In this document: in pieces, positions 47,020 to 56,809 of the stretch
How the letters are laid out: each line of letters opens with the position of its first letter
Position numbering within the stretch: the first letter of the stretch is position 1
Origin: Isoetes taiwanensis
Lineage: Eukaryota > Streptophyta > Lycopodiopsida > Isoetales > Isoetaceae
DNA length: 64,000 nt
Direction of reading: 5' to 3'
NCBI GenBank assembly: GCA_021234155.1
Contig: JAJEKV010000080.1
Coordinates: forward strand, 5,108,112-5,172,111
Translations under genes and position numbers: made by a program
Notes under the pieces: generated by a model
Told to the model about the DNA's origin: nothing
The model's input: the letters and a program-made list of their open reading frames with translations, nothing else
The model's database searches: none

Positions 47020-47345
47020 AGACATAAATCCAATTTAAATGAATGATGGTTTAAGGATCCTCACCACATTTGGAATTGTGATGAATCGGCATACAAGTAG
47101 GTAAAGAATCAGGGGTTAGAGTCTCAGCAAGGAAAGGTGCTAAACAAATTTCAAAAAGAACAATGGCCAATAGAGAATGGCTCACTGTTTTGTCTTGTAT
47201 AAATGCTAGTGGGGAAAAAATCCCAAATTTGTATATTCTTAAAGGGGGTTCGAGCTAGAGAAGATTATCCTAAAGGATGTAAATCTGAGGCAGCAATATC
47301 AATGCAAAAAAAGGCTTGGATGACCAAGGACATCTTTATGTGTGT
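47020..47345 (+). pseudogene. Pogo/Tigger-like DDE transposase, N-terminal half, copy 2
   Basis: Pogo-type transposases cut and paste DNA elements at TA. HIWNCDES (first catalytic Asp) is at 47,066-47,090, followed after a one-base slip by SARKGAKQISKRTMANREWL, INASGEKIPNLYIL and AMQKKAWMTKDIFM to 47,341. An in-frame TGA lies near 47,045. The N-terminal DNA-binding HTH is not seen. The next part of the protein lies inverted immediately to the right. Confidence 0.86.
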
Positions 47346-47349
47346 GTCC

Positions 47350-47838
47350 GGGGACAGAGTTGGTCCCACAGATCCATTACCTCCTGGAGGTATTATCCCA
47401 TCGGACAGAAGCTGTGCTAAGTAGAACATGTAGCGACCGACCACGCCTGATAACTCAGCATAGTGTATTCAGATTTGGTCATATGTCGGAAATCCCTGTA
47501 GGGTATGACATTCATCTTCAACGGTGGTTGAGCTTTACTTGGATCAAAAGGATAAATACCTATTTTTTCAAATCCAGCTTTGAAGTTAGAAGGTGTCAAT
47601 GCTTTGTCAAGAGCCTAAAAGCTTCCTTAAAAGGTCTAAAACATCTTACATCAAGAGGCTATAACATGTGAGAATTATGAGCAGGAAGTTTAGAATATGA
47701 AGACCATTAGCAGCAGCCATTTTAATTGTCTCCAAAGAAACATGAGAGCCATGTCCATTTAAAATCACCAAATGGGGATTTTCGAGTGAGACATCACCTG
47801 ATAGTCTTTTCCTAAAATGATTTTCCGAATCCTAAGTA
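47350..47838 (-). pseudogene. Pogo-like transposase, middle and C-terminal core, inverted, copy 2
   Basis: On the minus strand the order is HFRKRLSGDV, LVILNGHGSHVSLE (Asn replaces the second catalytic Asp), PLDVRCFRPFK (third acidic position), then TPSNFKAGFEKIGIYPFDPS down to 47,417. This is the exact continuation of the plus-strand half. The piece therefore appears flipped in place. Confidence 0.82.
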
Positions 47839-47841
47839 GCA

Positions 47842-48281
47842 GCAGATGTGGTTGTTGGAGAGGAGGCAGTGCACCAAGACATTGCTGGAAATGTAACTAG
47901 CTATGATAATGTATCTTCTGCTCAAAATTCAAGTAGAAGGGCTAGAAAAACTTTTGTTCCTAAAGATATAGCAGGCACTTTTCTTGTCACTAAAGTTGAT
48001 CTGATTGCATGAATGGAGAAGAAAGAAGAGGAAATAAGGGAGAAGAAAAAAACTAGAGAGGAAGCTGATAAAAGAAAACAGATGTTGGCAGAAGAAAAAA
48101 AGAAAAAAAAAAGAGTTGGAAAAAGAAAAGGGACAGAGAAGAAGACTTCGTGATAGTGAGAGACTGAGACTTCCATTTTTTGGTCCTAAGAATCATCCGA
48201 TGTTAGAAGCAAGAGCAGCCCGAGCAAATTCATTTAACAGGTTAAAGGAAAAAAAAAAGTGCAAAACGGCTTCATAAAGAG
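47842..48281 (+). pseudogene. Charged coiled-coil coding stretch, first exon, copy 2
   Basis: Reads AADVVVGEEAVHQDIAGN, then SRRARKTFVPKDIA, a stop (GCA TGA ATG) and a strongly charged MEKKEEEIREKKK segment typical of a coiled coil. It ends at a donor GAG/GTATGA at 48,281-48,282. It lies where the C-terminus of the pogo protein would continue after the inverted piece. Confidence 0.45.
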
Positions 48282-48351
48282 GTATGAACTTATTTGCATT
48301 TATATTTCTTATTAGCAAGTTGTTGAATTTAAATAACCTTTAATTAAACAG

Positions 48352-48775
48352 TTTGCAGCAATTGAGAATAGAACAAGAAAAACAAGAACATGTTGTGAAT
48401 GATGATGAAAATGTGGAGTTCCAGGATGCCTTAGACACTGATATTGCAGAGGCTGATGAGTAAGCCAGGTTTTAGCTTCTATTTATCAATTATTAACTTG
48501 TGTGGTGTTGAATTAACATATTGATTTTCAGGTGCCTCTTGAAGTTGCTTCAAATCATTGCAATGATGTATATCAAGATAGCCAGCTTCCAGATAGTCCC
48601 AGCCAATATGGTTGCAGTTTGGAAGAGACCCATGAGTGTTGTCATGGAACTAAAGCTCAAAATTCTCCAAGCCAGTTTGGAAAAGGCCCATGAGTGTAGT
48701 CATGGAATTACAGCTCAAAATTCTGATATTTGGCATTCCAATAGCCCTTCTAGGTTCTGATCTATTGATCCAGTA
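48352..48775 (+). pseudogene. Charged coding stretch, later exons, copy 2
   Basis: Two introns with GT-AG ends can be read: 48,282-48,351 (70 bp) and 48,460-48,531 (72 bp). The exons encode LRIEQEKQEHVVNDDENVEF and a tail with two similar blocks around HECCHG and HECSHG, ending SPSRF and a stop near 48,760. Function unknown. Confidence 0.42.
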
Positions 48776-49350
48776 GACAAAGCTCTAGGGATATGTGCAA
48801 ACAATCCAATTAATATGCCAGAAAGAAGGACTTCCAAGAGAATCAAAACTTTGAGTTCTTTGTATTCACAAAATTTTATTTGAAATGGATCAATCCATGG
48901 ATTTTATGTAGATGGAATTGTGAGTGATAAATTGCTTTGACAATGGAATTATATTTCTTTTTGATTAAAAGTAATAGTTTTTGCAATGAAATCAGACTTC
49001 TTCAGATCCAAATTTGGTACTTTGCTGTTCCATGTCTGGTACTTCAATATTTCTTGTTTGGACATTTTGTGTTTCAATGCAGGATATAAAATGGACCAAT
49101 TGAAGGAATGAAATGTGCCAAATCAGGGCTGTAATTGATCCATATTAGTCCAAAAAGGCCAGCTTGTTTGGTCTATTGTTTGAGGCGAAAAATCTTATTT
49201 AATCTTTATAATTTAGGTGTTAATATCATCAGCACACACGTCTTATCATTCCCGATTGGTTAGTTTGTTCATATTCTGCATATCAAATTCAGAAATTTGT
49301 TCCAAAGTCTTATTTGCACCAACTCTGGGCATTCCACTCTAAGGACTTCC
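48776..49350. other. No gene recognised
   Basis: AT-rich, collinear with copy 1. Confidence 0.5.
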
Positions 49351-50087
49351 ACGATAAGGTGAAAGCGCAATGCAAATGCGATCGTGACAAAATGGGAGTA
49401 CCTAGATGCTTGTTTCCTTGGCAAGCTCTGGGACCCCATTGCTCTAGAGCAGGTCAAAATGGCCCATTACAAGGAGCACATCAACCCCGTGTTAGCCCGG
49501 GGCCCACAGCTCTACCTGCGTTCCCTACCGCCCCCCAAAAAGCGCAGACTCATTGCCTCCATTCGCCGCAGGTGCCCACCATCTTCGTGATCGAGGGGGC
49601 GGTGGGATTGGGGAGCCCCGCCAGGGGCAGCTCTGCCGGTCGCCAAACGGGGTGCCATTGAGGATGAGTCTCACACTTTCCGAGTTGCCCGGTGTTCACC
49701 GATCCGGGCGGGAGTCGCCCCTTAGTAATGCAGGGGGCGTGCCCCTTGCATTTGCCGATGAACACACCGTCAAGATGTGCCACCCGGGTCATACATCCAG
49801 AGGGTACCGGACCTCCGCGAGGTCACATTTGCCCCTCACCGGGTCGCCCACGACTAGGCACTACGGGGGGTGGTGCATGACCGTATATATTGGGATGTTT
49901 CGCATTTTATATGATTAGCATGCTTTGTCGGCCAGGGTGATTGCTTGCCACGGTTTTTCCCTCAAAACCCTTCCGGGGGGGGTTTTTAATCCGGCAAGAA
50001 TCCGCTTTTGCGCGTTTTTGTATTGGGTCCCATAGACCGATTGGTCTCCGTGGACGATAAAAGTACCTTCCTTCCTTCCTTCCTTCC
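49351..50087 (+). mobile_element. GC-rich ~737-bp insert present only in copy 2
   Basis: Copy 1 reads ACTTCC/TTATTCG without a gap. Copy 2 has this insert, much richer in GC than its flanks, ending in a (CCTT)n run (50,066-50,088). ACGATAA occurs at its left edge (49,351) and near its right edge (50,054). Frame 49,384-49,590 encodes WEYLDACFLGKLWDPIALEQ then PQLYLRSLPPPKKRRLIAS, possibly a retroelement gag fragment. No TIR or LTR pair is seen. It is probably a fragment of a larger element or filler DNA. Confidence 0.6.
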
Positions 50088-50088
50088 T
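50066..50088. repeat. (CCTT)n microsatellite
   Basis: About five and a half tandem CCTT units at the right edge of the copy 2 insert. Confidence 0.85.
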
Positions 50089-50505
50089 TATTCGAAAATA
50101 GAACATGTAATTTGATATTTGATGGTGAGGGCTGCAATAGTGGCAACAAAAATAACAGAAACACAGGCTTGGATAAAAGGTAGGATAGGAAAAATGAAGG
50201 AAAACTGTTGAAGAATTTTTGGTATTTGAGGCGAAATGGAAATTAATGATATAAGACAATCTCATATGTAGGGTTGAATATATTGATTATTGGTGTGTTT
50301 GATAACTATGCTTCACCTTGAATGACATTCATTGCTAAAATTTGAAAAATAAAGGTGTAAGAAAAGATGTTAGTCTTTTCTCCTTCTTAAGAATGTAATG
50401 ATAAATGATCAACTACGTTTGTTAATCTCCCACTTTCTTTGGCTTTTTCGCATATGGTTTAGAGGAGGAAGGCATGATATCCATGGCAAAATTGCAGTAT
50501 GCTTT
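50088..50505. other. No gene recognised
   Basis: AT-rich, collinear with 25,650-26,045. Confidence 0.5.
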
Positions 50506-51480
50506 AAATAGAATAGAATAGAATAGAAATTAATGTCCCTTGTGCCCTCAGGCCTCTGGACTTGTGTAGCATGGGCGAGCTCCCTGAAAGGGCGCTACTA
50601 GCACATCACACTGATTTAATGTAGCCTTTTTTGAAGGCTTACTTTTTTCTATTAGTACCAGCACCCAGCTTTACATCGACGTCTTGGCCGTGCGGTGGTG
50701 CGTCGTTATCAATCAGCTTTTAACTGAACAATTTGTGTGGGGTTTATGAGTCGCCTCTTGTGCAATTCATATTACAATCCCTCTTTCTTTGTGTGCTTCT
50801 CAGTGTCTGATCATCATTCCCTGTATAGCGTCTGCCATTCTCTCATTGATTTTGTCCTTGTCATCAGAATGTTTACTGGTTGTCCCCATCTTATATTTCT
50901 ATATTTGTCTCTGATATCTCCTTATATCGGGCACTCATTAATCATGTGGTTTTCATCCTCCACTTCCCCTATGTTACAGATTCTACATATCCGGTCCTCC
51001 TTTTCTATTCCCCTCCACCTGTCCTTTTCAATTCTTAGGTCATGGGTCCCCATTCTAAATCTTGCTAGGATATCTCTTCTAGACATCCTTAGCAGGTTAT
51101 CTCGGTACATCTGATGTCCTATCTGCTGCTCTGGGTTGAAAACTGTTGTGAGCCAGAGTGCCTTGGGCCCTGTGTGTTTTTGCAGCCATGCTCTCGTGGC
51201 TCTATCTGCCCATTCATCATTCCACTTTCCTTCGTTTATTAGGTCACTTAGATTCATTCCCATTTCTCTGGTCCACCTCGCCACATCCTTAAACCACCCA
51301 TTGCCTATGAGAATGTGTGATTTTGTTGATTTGATGATTGCAATACTTGACAGTTTCCCTTGATGATCCCCTTGCATTGTTGTTTATTAGATATCTGATA
51401 GTCCTCTCCGACGATTTCACCTCCATTGGTTTCTGCCTTGTTTCGAATATCATGATTGTTAGTGGTGTATTTGCCCGCAC
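50506..51480 (-). pseudogene. 5'-truncated LINE, 3' fragment A, copy 2
   Basis: The minus-strand frame 51,377-50,922 encodes the C-terminus of a LINE ORF2 protein: NLLRMSRRDILARFRMGTH, then RIEKDRWRG and a Cys/His zinc-binding end (CRICN, EDENHMINEC). RT and endonuclease domains are missing. Fragment A ends in (TTCTA)4 on the minus strand (50,507-50,529), which would serve as its 3' tail. Related to fragment B but not identical. Confidence 0.8.
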
Positions 51481-51599
51481 CTTAAATTCCTATTTGTAAA
51501 TAGATTGTAATTATTCCTTGATGCAACATTTGAGATCCTTCTAGGACCAACCAATAACTTTTAATTTAAATTTAATTTATGTCTATTGCTCTCTTGGGC

Positions 51600-52370
51600 C
51601 TCGAGAGACCATGGAGCACAAGAACAACAATCTTTACAGTTTTAGTAAAAAGGAACGGTGTGCATCCACCGCCCTAATATATGGTTCTAATGTTATTAGT
51701 GGCATATAGAACAACGAGTGCAGATCTGTGACCCATATTCCAAAACTGAGCCTGACATGTGTATATTCTGTACAAAGTAGAAAAACATGGTGTTCATCTT
51801 CAATGCTTCCTGATTTGCATATCTTACATAAACGGTCTTCCACCGGAGTCTTTGACCACCTTCCTGTCTCAATTTCAAGCTTATGTGAACCAGTTCTGTA
51901 CCTTGCTATCAACTGTTTTTTATTCTTTGGTATACTCGCATGCAAATAACCTTGACATTCGTAAGCATCTAAGTCATTGATATTGGTTTGATACTGTATC
52001 ATTCTTTTCCCAGGATCAGCCCATAAGCGGCCTACTACAAATTTATCCAGCAGAACTCTTGCTTCCTGTTTTTCCTTTGGCCAATTTGATTCATCTACAC
52101 CCCATCTATTCACCCATGTCATAAGGCTTCTCTTCCATCCTGCCTCTGAGTTCTCCATAGCCCGATGGGACAAACGGTTTGGGTGTTGCTCACTGACTCT
52201 ATTAAAGAAGTTTATTGCTTGATATAAGCCTTCTAGTTCAAGCAGGAACATGCCTACTTCAGCCAGCATTATAGCATATGGGATCTGGGATCTAAGGGTG
52301 CAAAATCGGTACTGGGTAGCAAAAATCACCGTCCGGACACCGCTTACAAGTTCTTAAAATCGGTGTGTTT
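51600..52370 (-). CDS. 5'-truncated LINE, 3' fragment B (231-codon ORF2 remnant), copy 2
   Basis: An unbroken frame (52,329-51,634) covers the end of the RT thumb and the C-terminal region: PYAIMLAEVGMFLLELEGLY, then LIARYRTGSHKLEIETGRW and CKICKSGSIEDEHHVFLLC. This C-terminal pattern is common in LINEs of ferns and animals and less so in flowering plants. An upstream frame reading GVRT continues to about 52,350 before a stop, so the protein was originally longer. Both LINE pieces point the same way and abut at about 51,480-51,600. Confidence 0.82.
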
Positions 52371-52640
52371 TAAACACGACGTGCGTGATTGATCAATTAA
52401 CATGTAGGGTGCGCGCCCGTCAAATGACAGGCTGAGAGAATCATGAGCTTGTTTGGTGCCGGAAACATGAATGCCCGTAGCCCGCCATATTCGTGGATGG
52501 CGGGCTAACCCATCTTGAATTCAAGCAAAATGGAGGGACTAATTGTTTCCAAGAATTGCCTGAACCGAAATTCAACAATTTGCCCTCACCAATTTTGCAA
52601 TACGCAGAAATCCGGGATAGATGAAACCCAATTCCTCTCC
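52371..52640. other. Spacer between LINE fragment and DDE transposase
   Basis: GC-richer than its flanks; contains GCGGGCTAACCC and CCCGCCATATTCG. A TIR of the DDE element would be expected here; none was confirmed. Confidence 0.35.
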
Positions 52641-52675
52641 CCGTTCAAGCAAGGAAGAGAGATCAGAGGCAGAGA

Positions 52676-53329
52676 TTGTATGCAAAGAAGGTAGCAATGA
52701 AGAAGAATTCCCCTTCTAAAGATTCGCCTTCAAAGAAGAATAAGAAATTGAGACTGAGTGACCGCAGAATAAGAGAAATTTCAGGAGAAATTTATGAAGT
52801 ATTCAACCAAATTAGTACAAATGTTGATGACAATGACAAAGACCGTATCCTTGACAATCTTCTTTGGAGGGCAAGGGATTTACCAATTGCTTCTATAAAG
52901 AAATCTAAGCAGGTTACTATGGCCGAGCAAATGGTGAAGAATTTGAAGGAAACAATGCAAGAACATAAGTATGAGAGGAATCATGACATGCTTCCTGCAA
53001 GGAAGTCCATCCTGATAATGGCAGCAGCAGGTATAAATGGTGTCAAGACATTGAATCAAACAGAAGTGGCCAGATCGCTCAGCATCCCCAGAAAAACAAT
53101 TTCAAATGCTTTTCAAAGAAGGGTGCAAGCTAACAAAGGGGAAGGACCTTGGTCAATGTTCAGGAGGAGGAAACGGATGGATAGCATGTTAGATTACAAT
53201 AGAGAAACTGTTATCAAGTTCTAGACAGAAAATACAAGAGTTTCTCCATACAAGAAAGAGGTGAGGAGGTATCTATCAGAGACAGGAATAAAGATGGAAC
53301 ATCCAATTCACCTTCTTGAAGTCAGCCAA
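52676..53329 (+). CDS. Unclassified DDE transposase, exon 1 (DNA-binding part), copy 2
   Basis: The frame 52,676-53,224 gives a basic N-terminus (KKNSPSKDSPSKKNKKLR), a helical middle and a helix-turn-helix-like block NQTEVARSLSIPRKTIS near 53,060-53,110. A stop at 53,222 follows VIKF; the next frame continues with HPIHLLEVSQ up to a splice donor CAA/GTAAGT at 53,329-53,330. Start choice: the first in-frame ATG is 52,676, but 52,697 (MKKNSPSKD) is equally possible. The same block in copy 1 is broken. Confidence 0.62.
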
Positions 53330-53401
53330 GTAAGTATTCATCCCCACTTGACGGTTCATTATATGTAGCATTTATTTAGCATTCACACGATTTTCCTACA
53401 G
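53330..53401 (+). other. Intron in DDE transposase, 72 bp
   Basis: GTAAGTATTC...TTTTCCTACAG. Removing it joins HLLEVSQ to LQFYLRFREENP in a plausible continuous frame. Copy 1 has the same intron ends slightly altered. Confidence 0.65.
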
Positions 53402-54150
53402 TTGCAATTCTACCTCAGGTTTAGAGAGGAGAATCCTCATATCAAAATTGCATTGCAGACTTTTAAGAGGTTGAAACCAAGTTTTGTAAGGAGGATGCGT
53501 GAGAGGCATACATGCTGTTGCATCTACCACTTGAAATTTGAATACATCATGCAGGGATTGAACAGCCTGAGAAAATCGGGTGGAGTTCATGACAATTGCA
53601 ACTGCCACTATGAGATTTGTGGCCCTGGCCCAGAATGTGCAGCCAAGGAGCATACAATCAAGTGCACCAGTGATTTATGGAGACAAGTGGTCTGCAGCAA
53701 AGGTGATGATGAGGAGTGGTTTGATCATAACTGCTTGATGTTGGCGTGTAAAAAATGTGGGTTGGATAGAATTAGAAAAATGTCCACAGGAAATGGATGG
53801 CACGGGTTCAGTACTAGTTACTTGGAAGACATTTGAAAAGCAACTTGTGGACCAGGACAGAGAATTCAGGGATCCAAGAAAGGCTTTGAGGTACAAAGCT
53901 GTCTTGAGATTAGTACAGAAGGAGAGAAGTCCCAAAGAGTTTCAAGAGGATGTGACGAAGGTAATATCAGATTTTGTTCCACACAATTACATAGCACATT
54001 GGCAGGCCAATCAGTTTAAACAGTGTGTGTCATCATTTCCAGAAGATACAATTGTATCTGTTATTGACTTTGCAGAAAATTACAGCATCAAGATCCAGAA
54101 TGAGCCCCAGTCAATGCACTGGACCAAGTTTCTATACTTGTTCACATAAC
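53402..54150 (+). CDS. Unclassified DDE transposase, zinc-binding block and first acidic motif, copy 2
   Basis: The frame 53,402-53,836 has a Cys/His-rich block (HTCCC, HDNCNCHYEIC, CAAKEHTIKC, CLMLACKKCG) that probably binds zinc. After one frame change it continues in 53,757-54,149 with FVPHNYIAHWQANQFK and the first acidic motif VIDFAENYSIKIQNEPQ at about 54,050-54,105. The DFAENY block followed by WSDGC and HGK-E-DGAGA downstream fits an RNase-H-fold DDE enzyme. I cannot place it in a named superfamily. Confidence 0.65.
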
Positions 54151-55314
54151 ATATAGACATGACAAAAGTGCTGATATTCCTGTTCCTGTGCAGACAGAAG
54201 AAGACTGTCCAAAGAAGAAAAAAAAGAACAGAGGAGCAGATCAGGAAGAGACTCAACAATGGTAGGAAGATCATAAAAGAGACTCACTTTTACATTTTTG
54301 ATGATAAAGTGCGTGACTCATTATTTGTGGAACACTGCCTACAAAAGCATGTTGCATAGCTTAAGGAACAGGAAATAGAGTATGAGAAGCATTGGGTTTG
54401 GAGTGATGGCTGCTTATCACAATTCAAGTCAGGAAAACCTTTTTTTTTTCTTAGGCAGGTACTTCACAATGAATGACAAGGAAATAGTGTGGAACTCCTT
54501 TGCCACTGCTCATGGTAAAGATGAACATGATGGTGCAGGTGCTGTTATCAAAAGGCTGCTAAGTAAGGAACAACTCAAACCCAATGGTGTGCAACTGAGG
54601 CATGCTAAAGATATTGTAAAATTTATGTGTACATATTTCAGCAGTCTATCAGTTGATGAAACAGATGAGATCAAAAGATATTTTTGGGAAATTGAACCTG
54701 CTGTTGTGGCAAACATGGAAGAATATGAAATTGAAACACTTAAAGGCACAAAGAAGATTTCTTGTATCAGACCTGTCAGCAGGAGTAGACCAAACAGGCT
54801 TGCTCATAGATGCCTGTCATATTTCTGCTTGTTTTACATGGATCATAATTGGGACTCCTGCATCAATACAGGTAGATTTGGAAAGTGGGAGGTAACTGAC
54901 TTAAAACCAGGAGTTGAGAAGAAAAAAGAGACTCTTGAACAAGCCAATGAATGGATCAGTAATTTGGTAGAGGTAGGTGACAATTTTGCAGTGAATGCGG
55001 AGGTAGACAATTCAGAGGGTGTGGACTTCTACATCCTCAAGTGCACAGAACCCAAATGCACACTTGAAGATTCATACAAAGATGGATGGGGGCAAAAATT
55101 TGGAGTGCATGAGGTTATCTTAAGTGGATTGTATTATCAATTCTTGGGTAATTTCAAGTACATGTTGCTCACTAAACAACCCGAAGCCTCCGTGCACAGC
55201 CATGTGGTAAGATATCCTAAAATTGATATGGAAAAAATAGAAGGCACAGACATGTACAAAATTTCACAGGAGACCCATGAAAAAATTATGGCCAGTCTCC
55301 CAATAACATTGTAA
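54151..55314 (+). CDS. Unclassified DDE transposase, second and third acidic motifs and C-terminal domain, copy 2
   Basis: THFYIFDDKVRDSLFVEHCL (54,280-54,345) precedes WSDGCLSQFKSGK (second Asp, 54,399-54,437). After a T-run slip comes the 310-codon frame 54,382-55,314 with ATAHGKDEHDGAGAVIKR (Glu motif, 54,505-54,555). The C-terminal 150 residues have FYILKCTEPKCTLEDSY and FGVHEVILSGLYYQFLGNF blocks resembling a small beta domain of BAH type (inference). The protein ends at a clean stop at 55,312-55,314. No intact terminal inverted repeats were found. Confidence 0.68.
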
Positions 55315-55758
55315 TTCTTTGACACTTAACCAAATTGATGTTATTCTTTTCAAGTGATTTGTTGTTCCAGCACCTAAGCACGTAAGCACACATTTTTATA
55401 TATATTAATAATAGTGAGGATGCACAAGGGTGGTGTGCATGGACACGAACTTCGAAATGAAGATTGAATTGTTGTTTAAGAATGTAGATTTGTGACATTG
55501 GAATAAGATTCAATTATTTATTTTGGTACCATCACTATCCCAACATTCTTGGCAAAATTATATTGTCAAGGCATTTCCTCGATGTGACATGTGTCAATTC
55601 GACTGGTCATACGAAATATTTAAGCCTGGTTACGAATTAATTGTTCTGGCGCGTGTGAGGTTTTTCGTACACTGACGCGCCTAAGCACAGGATTTAAGCA
55701 CTAGGCGCCTAAGCATAAGCTCTTCTCACAAGCTCACGCTCTGCCCATTCCCCGCCCA
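55315..55758. other. No gene recognised
   Basis: AT-rich, then GCGCC-rich sequence (TTAAGCACTAGGCGCCTAAGC near 55,693-55,714). Confidence 0.5.
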
Positions 55759-55759
55759 A

Positions 55760-55825
55760 TTCCTCCGCACTCCTTCCCAATCCGCCGCACTCCTTCCCAA
55801 TTCCTCCGCACTCCTTCCCAATCCG
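55760..55825. repeat. C-rich ~21-bp tandem repeat, three units
   Basis: CCGCACTCCTTCCCAAT repeats three times with CCT/CCG linkers. The copy 1 equivalent is 31,270-31,345. Confidence 0.75.
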
Positions 55826-56029
55826 AAGCATGAAGCGAGCATGCAGCGAGGAGCCGGAGGTCACCTCTAAGAGGCGCTTACTAAGCGTCGAAGAGGTGTT
55901 CCCTCCACTCTTCCCACCTTTGCCTCAAGTACTTGCTCCTCTGTTGCCTCCTCTCCTGCCCACTCTACTGCCTCTCAATTTGAAGAACCTTCTTCTGATT
56001 CCGATTCCGATTCTTTTGATTCCTGTGAG

Positions 56030-56388
56030 GAATCAGAAAATGAGGAATCGGAAATGTCTTCGCAGGAATATGTCACTGCAGTTCTTGTTTGGGGTCTGGG
56101 TTCGGGAACTCCTGGAAGACAGCCCTCTGTGAGGACCCGTGGATCTAACAGGAGAGTCCGGGGGACTATGTCACGCGGGATTTGCAAGAAGAGAACAAGA
56201 AAAAGAAAACAGAACAAAAAGAACAATGAGAGGAAAATGATAAGCTTCCTTGATATCAATGATGAACATACATGAGCTCTCGCAATCGAGAGAAGACTGA
56301 AAAGAGACAAGACTCAAAACTCATCTAGCCTTCATGTGCTAGCTCTAATCATATATATAGTACAATGGCCTTTGGCCCAATATAGACA
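56030..56388 (-). other. Possible LTR or leader of Gypsy element, copy 2
   Basis: On the minus strand TGTCTATATTGGGCC starts at 56,388 after a purine-rich stretch, followed by TATATATATG (56,352-56,361 region) and T-rich sequence with TCTTGTTCTCTTC. This would suit a 3' LTR start; unproven without a second LTR. Confidence 0.3.
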
Positions 56389-56809
56389 CTCCGATCGATC
56401 TCTGCCGACTCGGAAGGAGGCCTGATTTGCGGAATGTTAGCGGTGCCTCTTGAAATGCCTAGAATCACGCTGACGCCGACGCTGGGCGCCATCACTTGTC
56501 CGGCCCGGGTTTTGGTAGCGTAACCCGTGCTTTGACCGCGGGTCCGCCGCTTGGTCTTCTCGCCGGGCCTTTGATGCCTGACCCGTGGCCGACTCGTGGA
56601 TCCTTGAGCTTGACCTCGTCCGTCGTGGTGCATGAATAGTCCCGAACCAGAGGCACAGACTAACACTCCCCCACCAAACGACACTCACCCTCAAGGAAAG
56701 GAGGAATGGCTTCCGAGGGTGGGAAACCAAAGCCGGAAAGTGATCCTCACGAATGAGGCTCTGCGCCATTATGGTAATGAGCAATGAGGTCCCGGCGGTT
56801 TGAAGAGCT

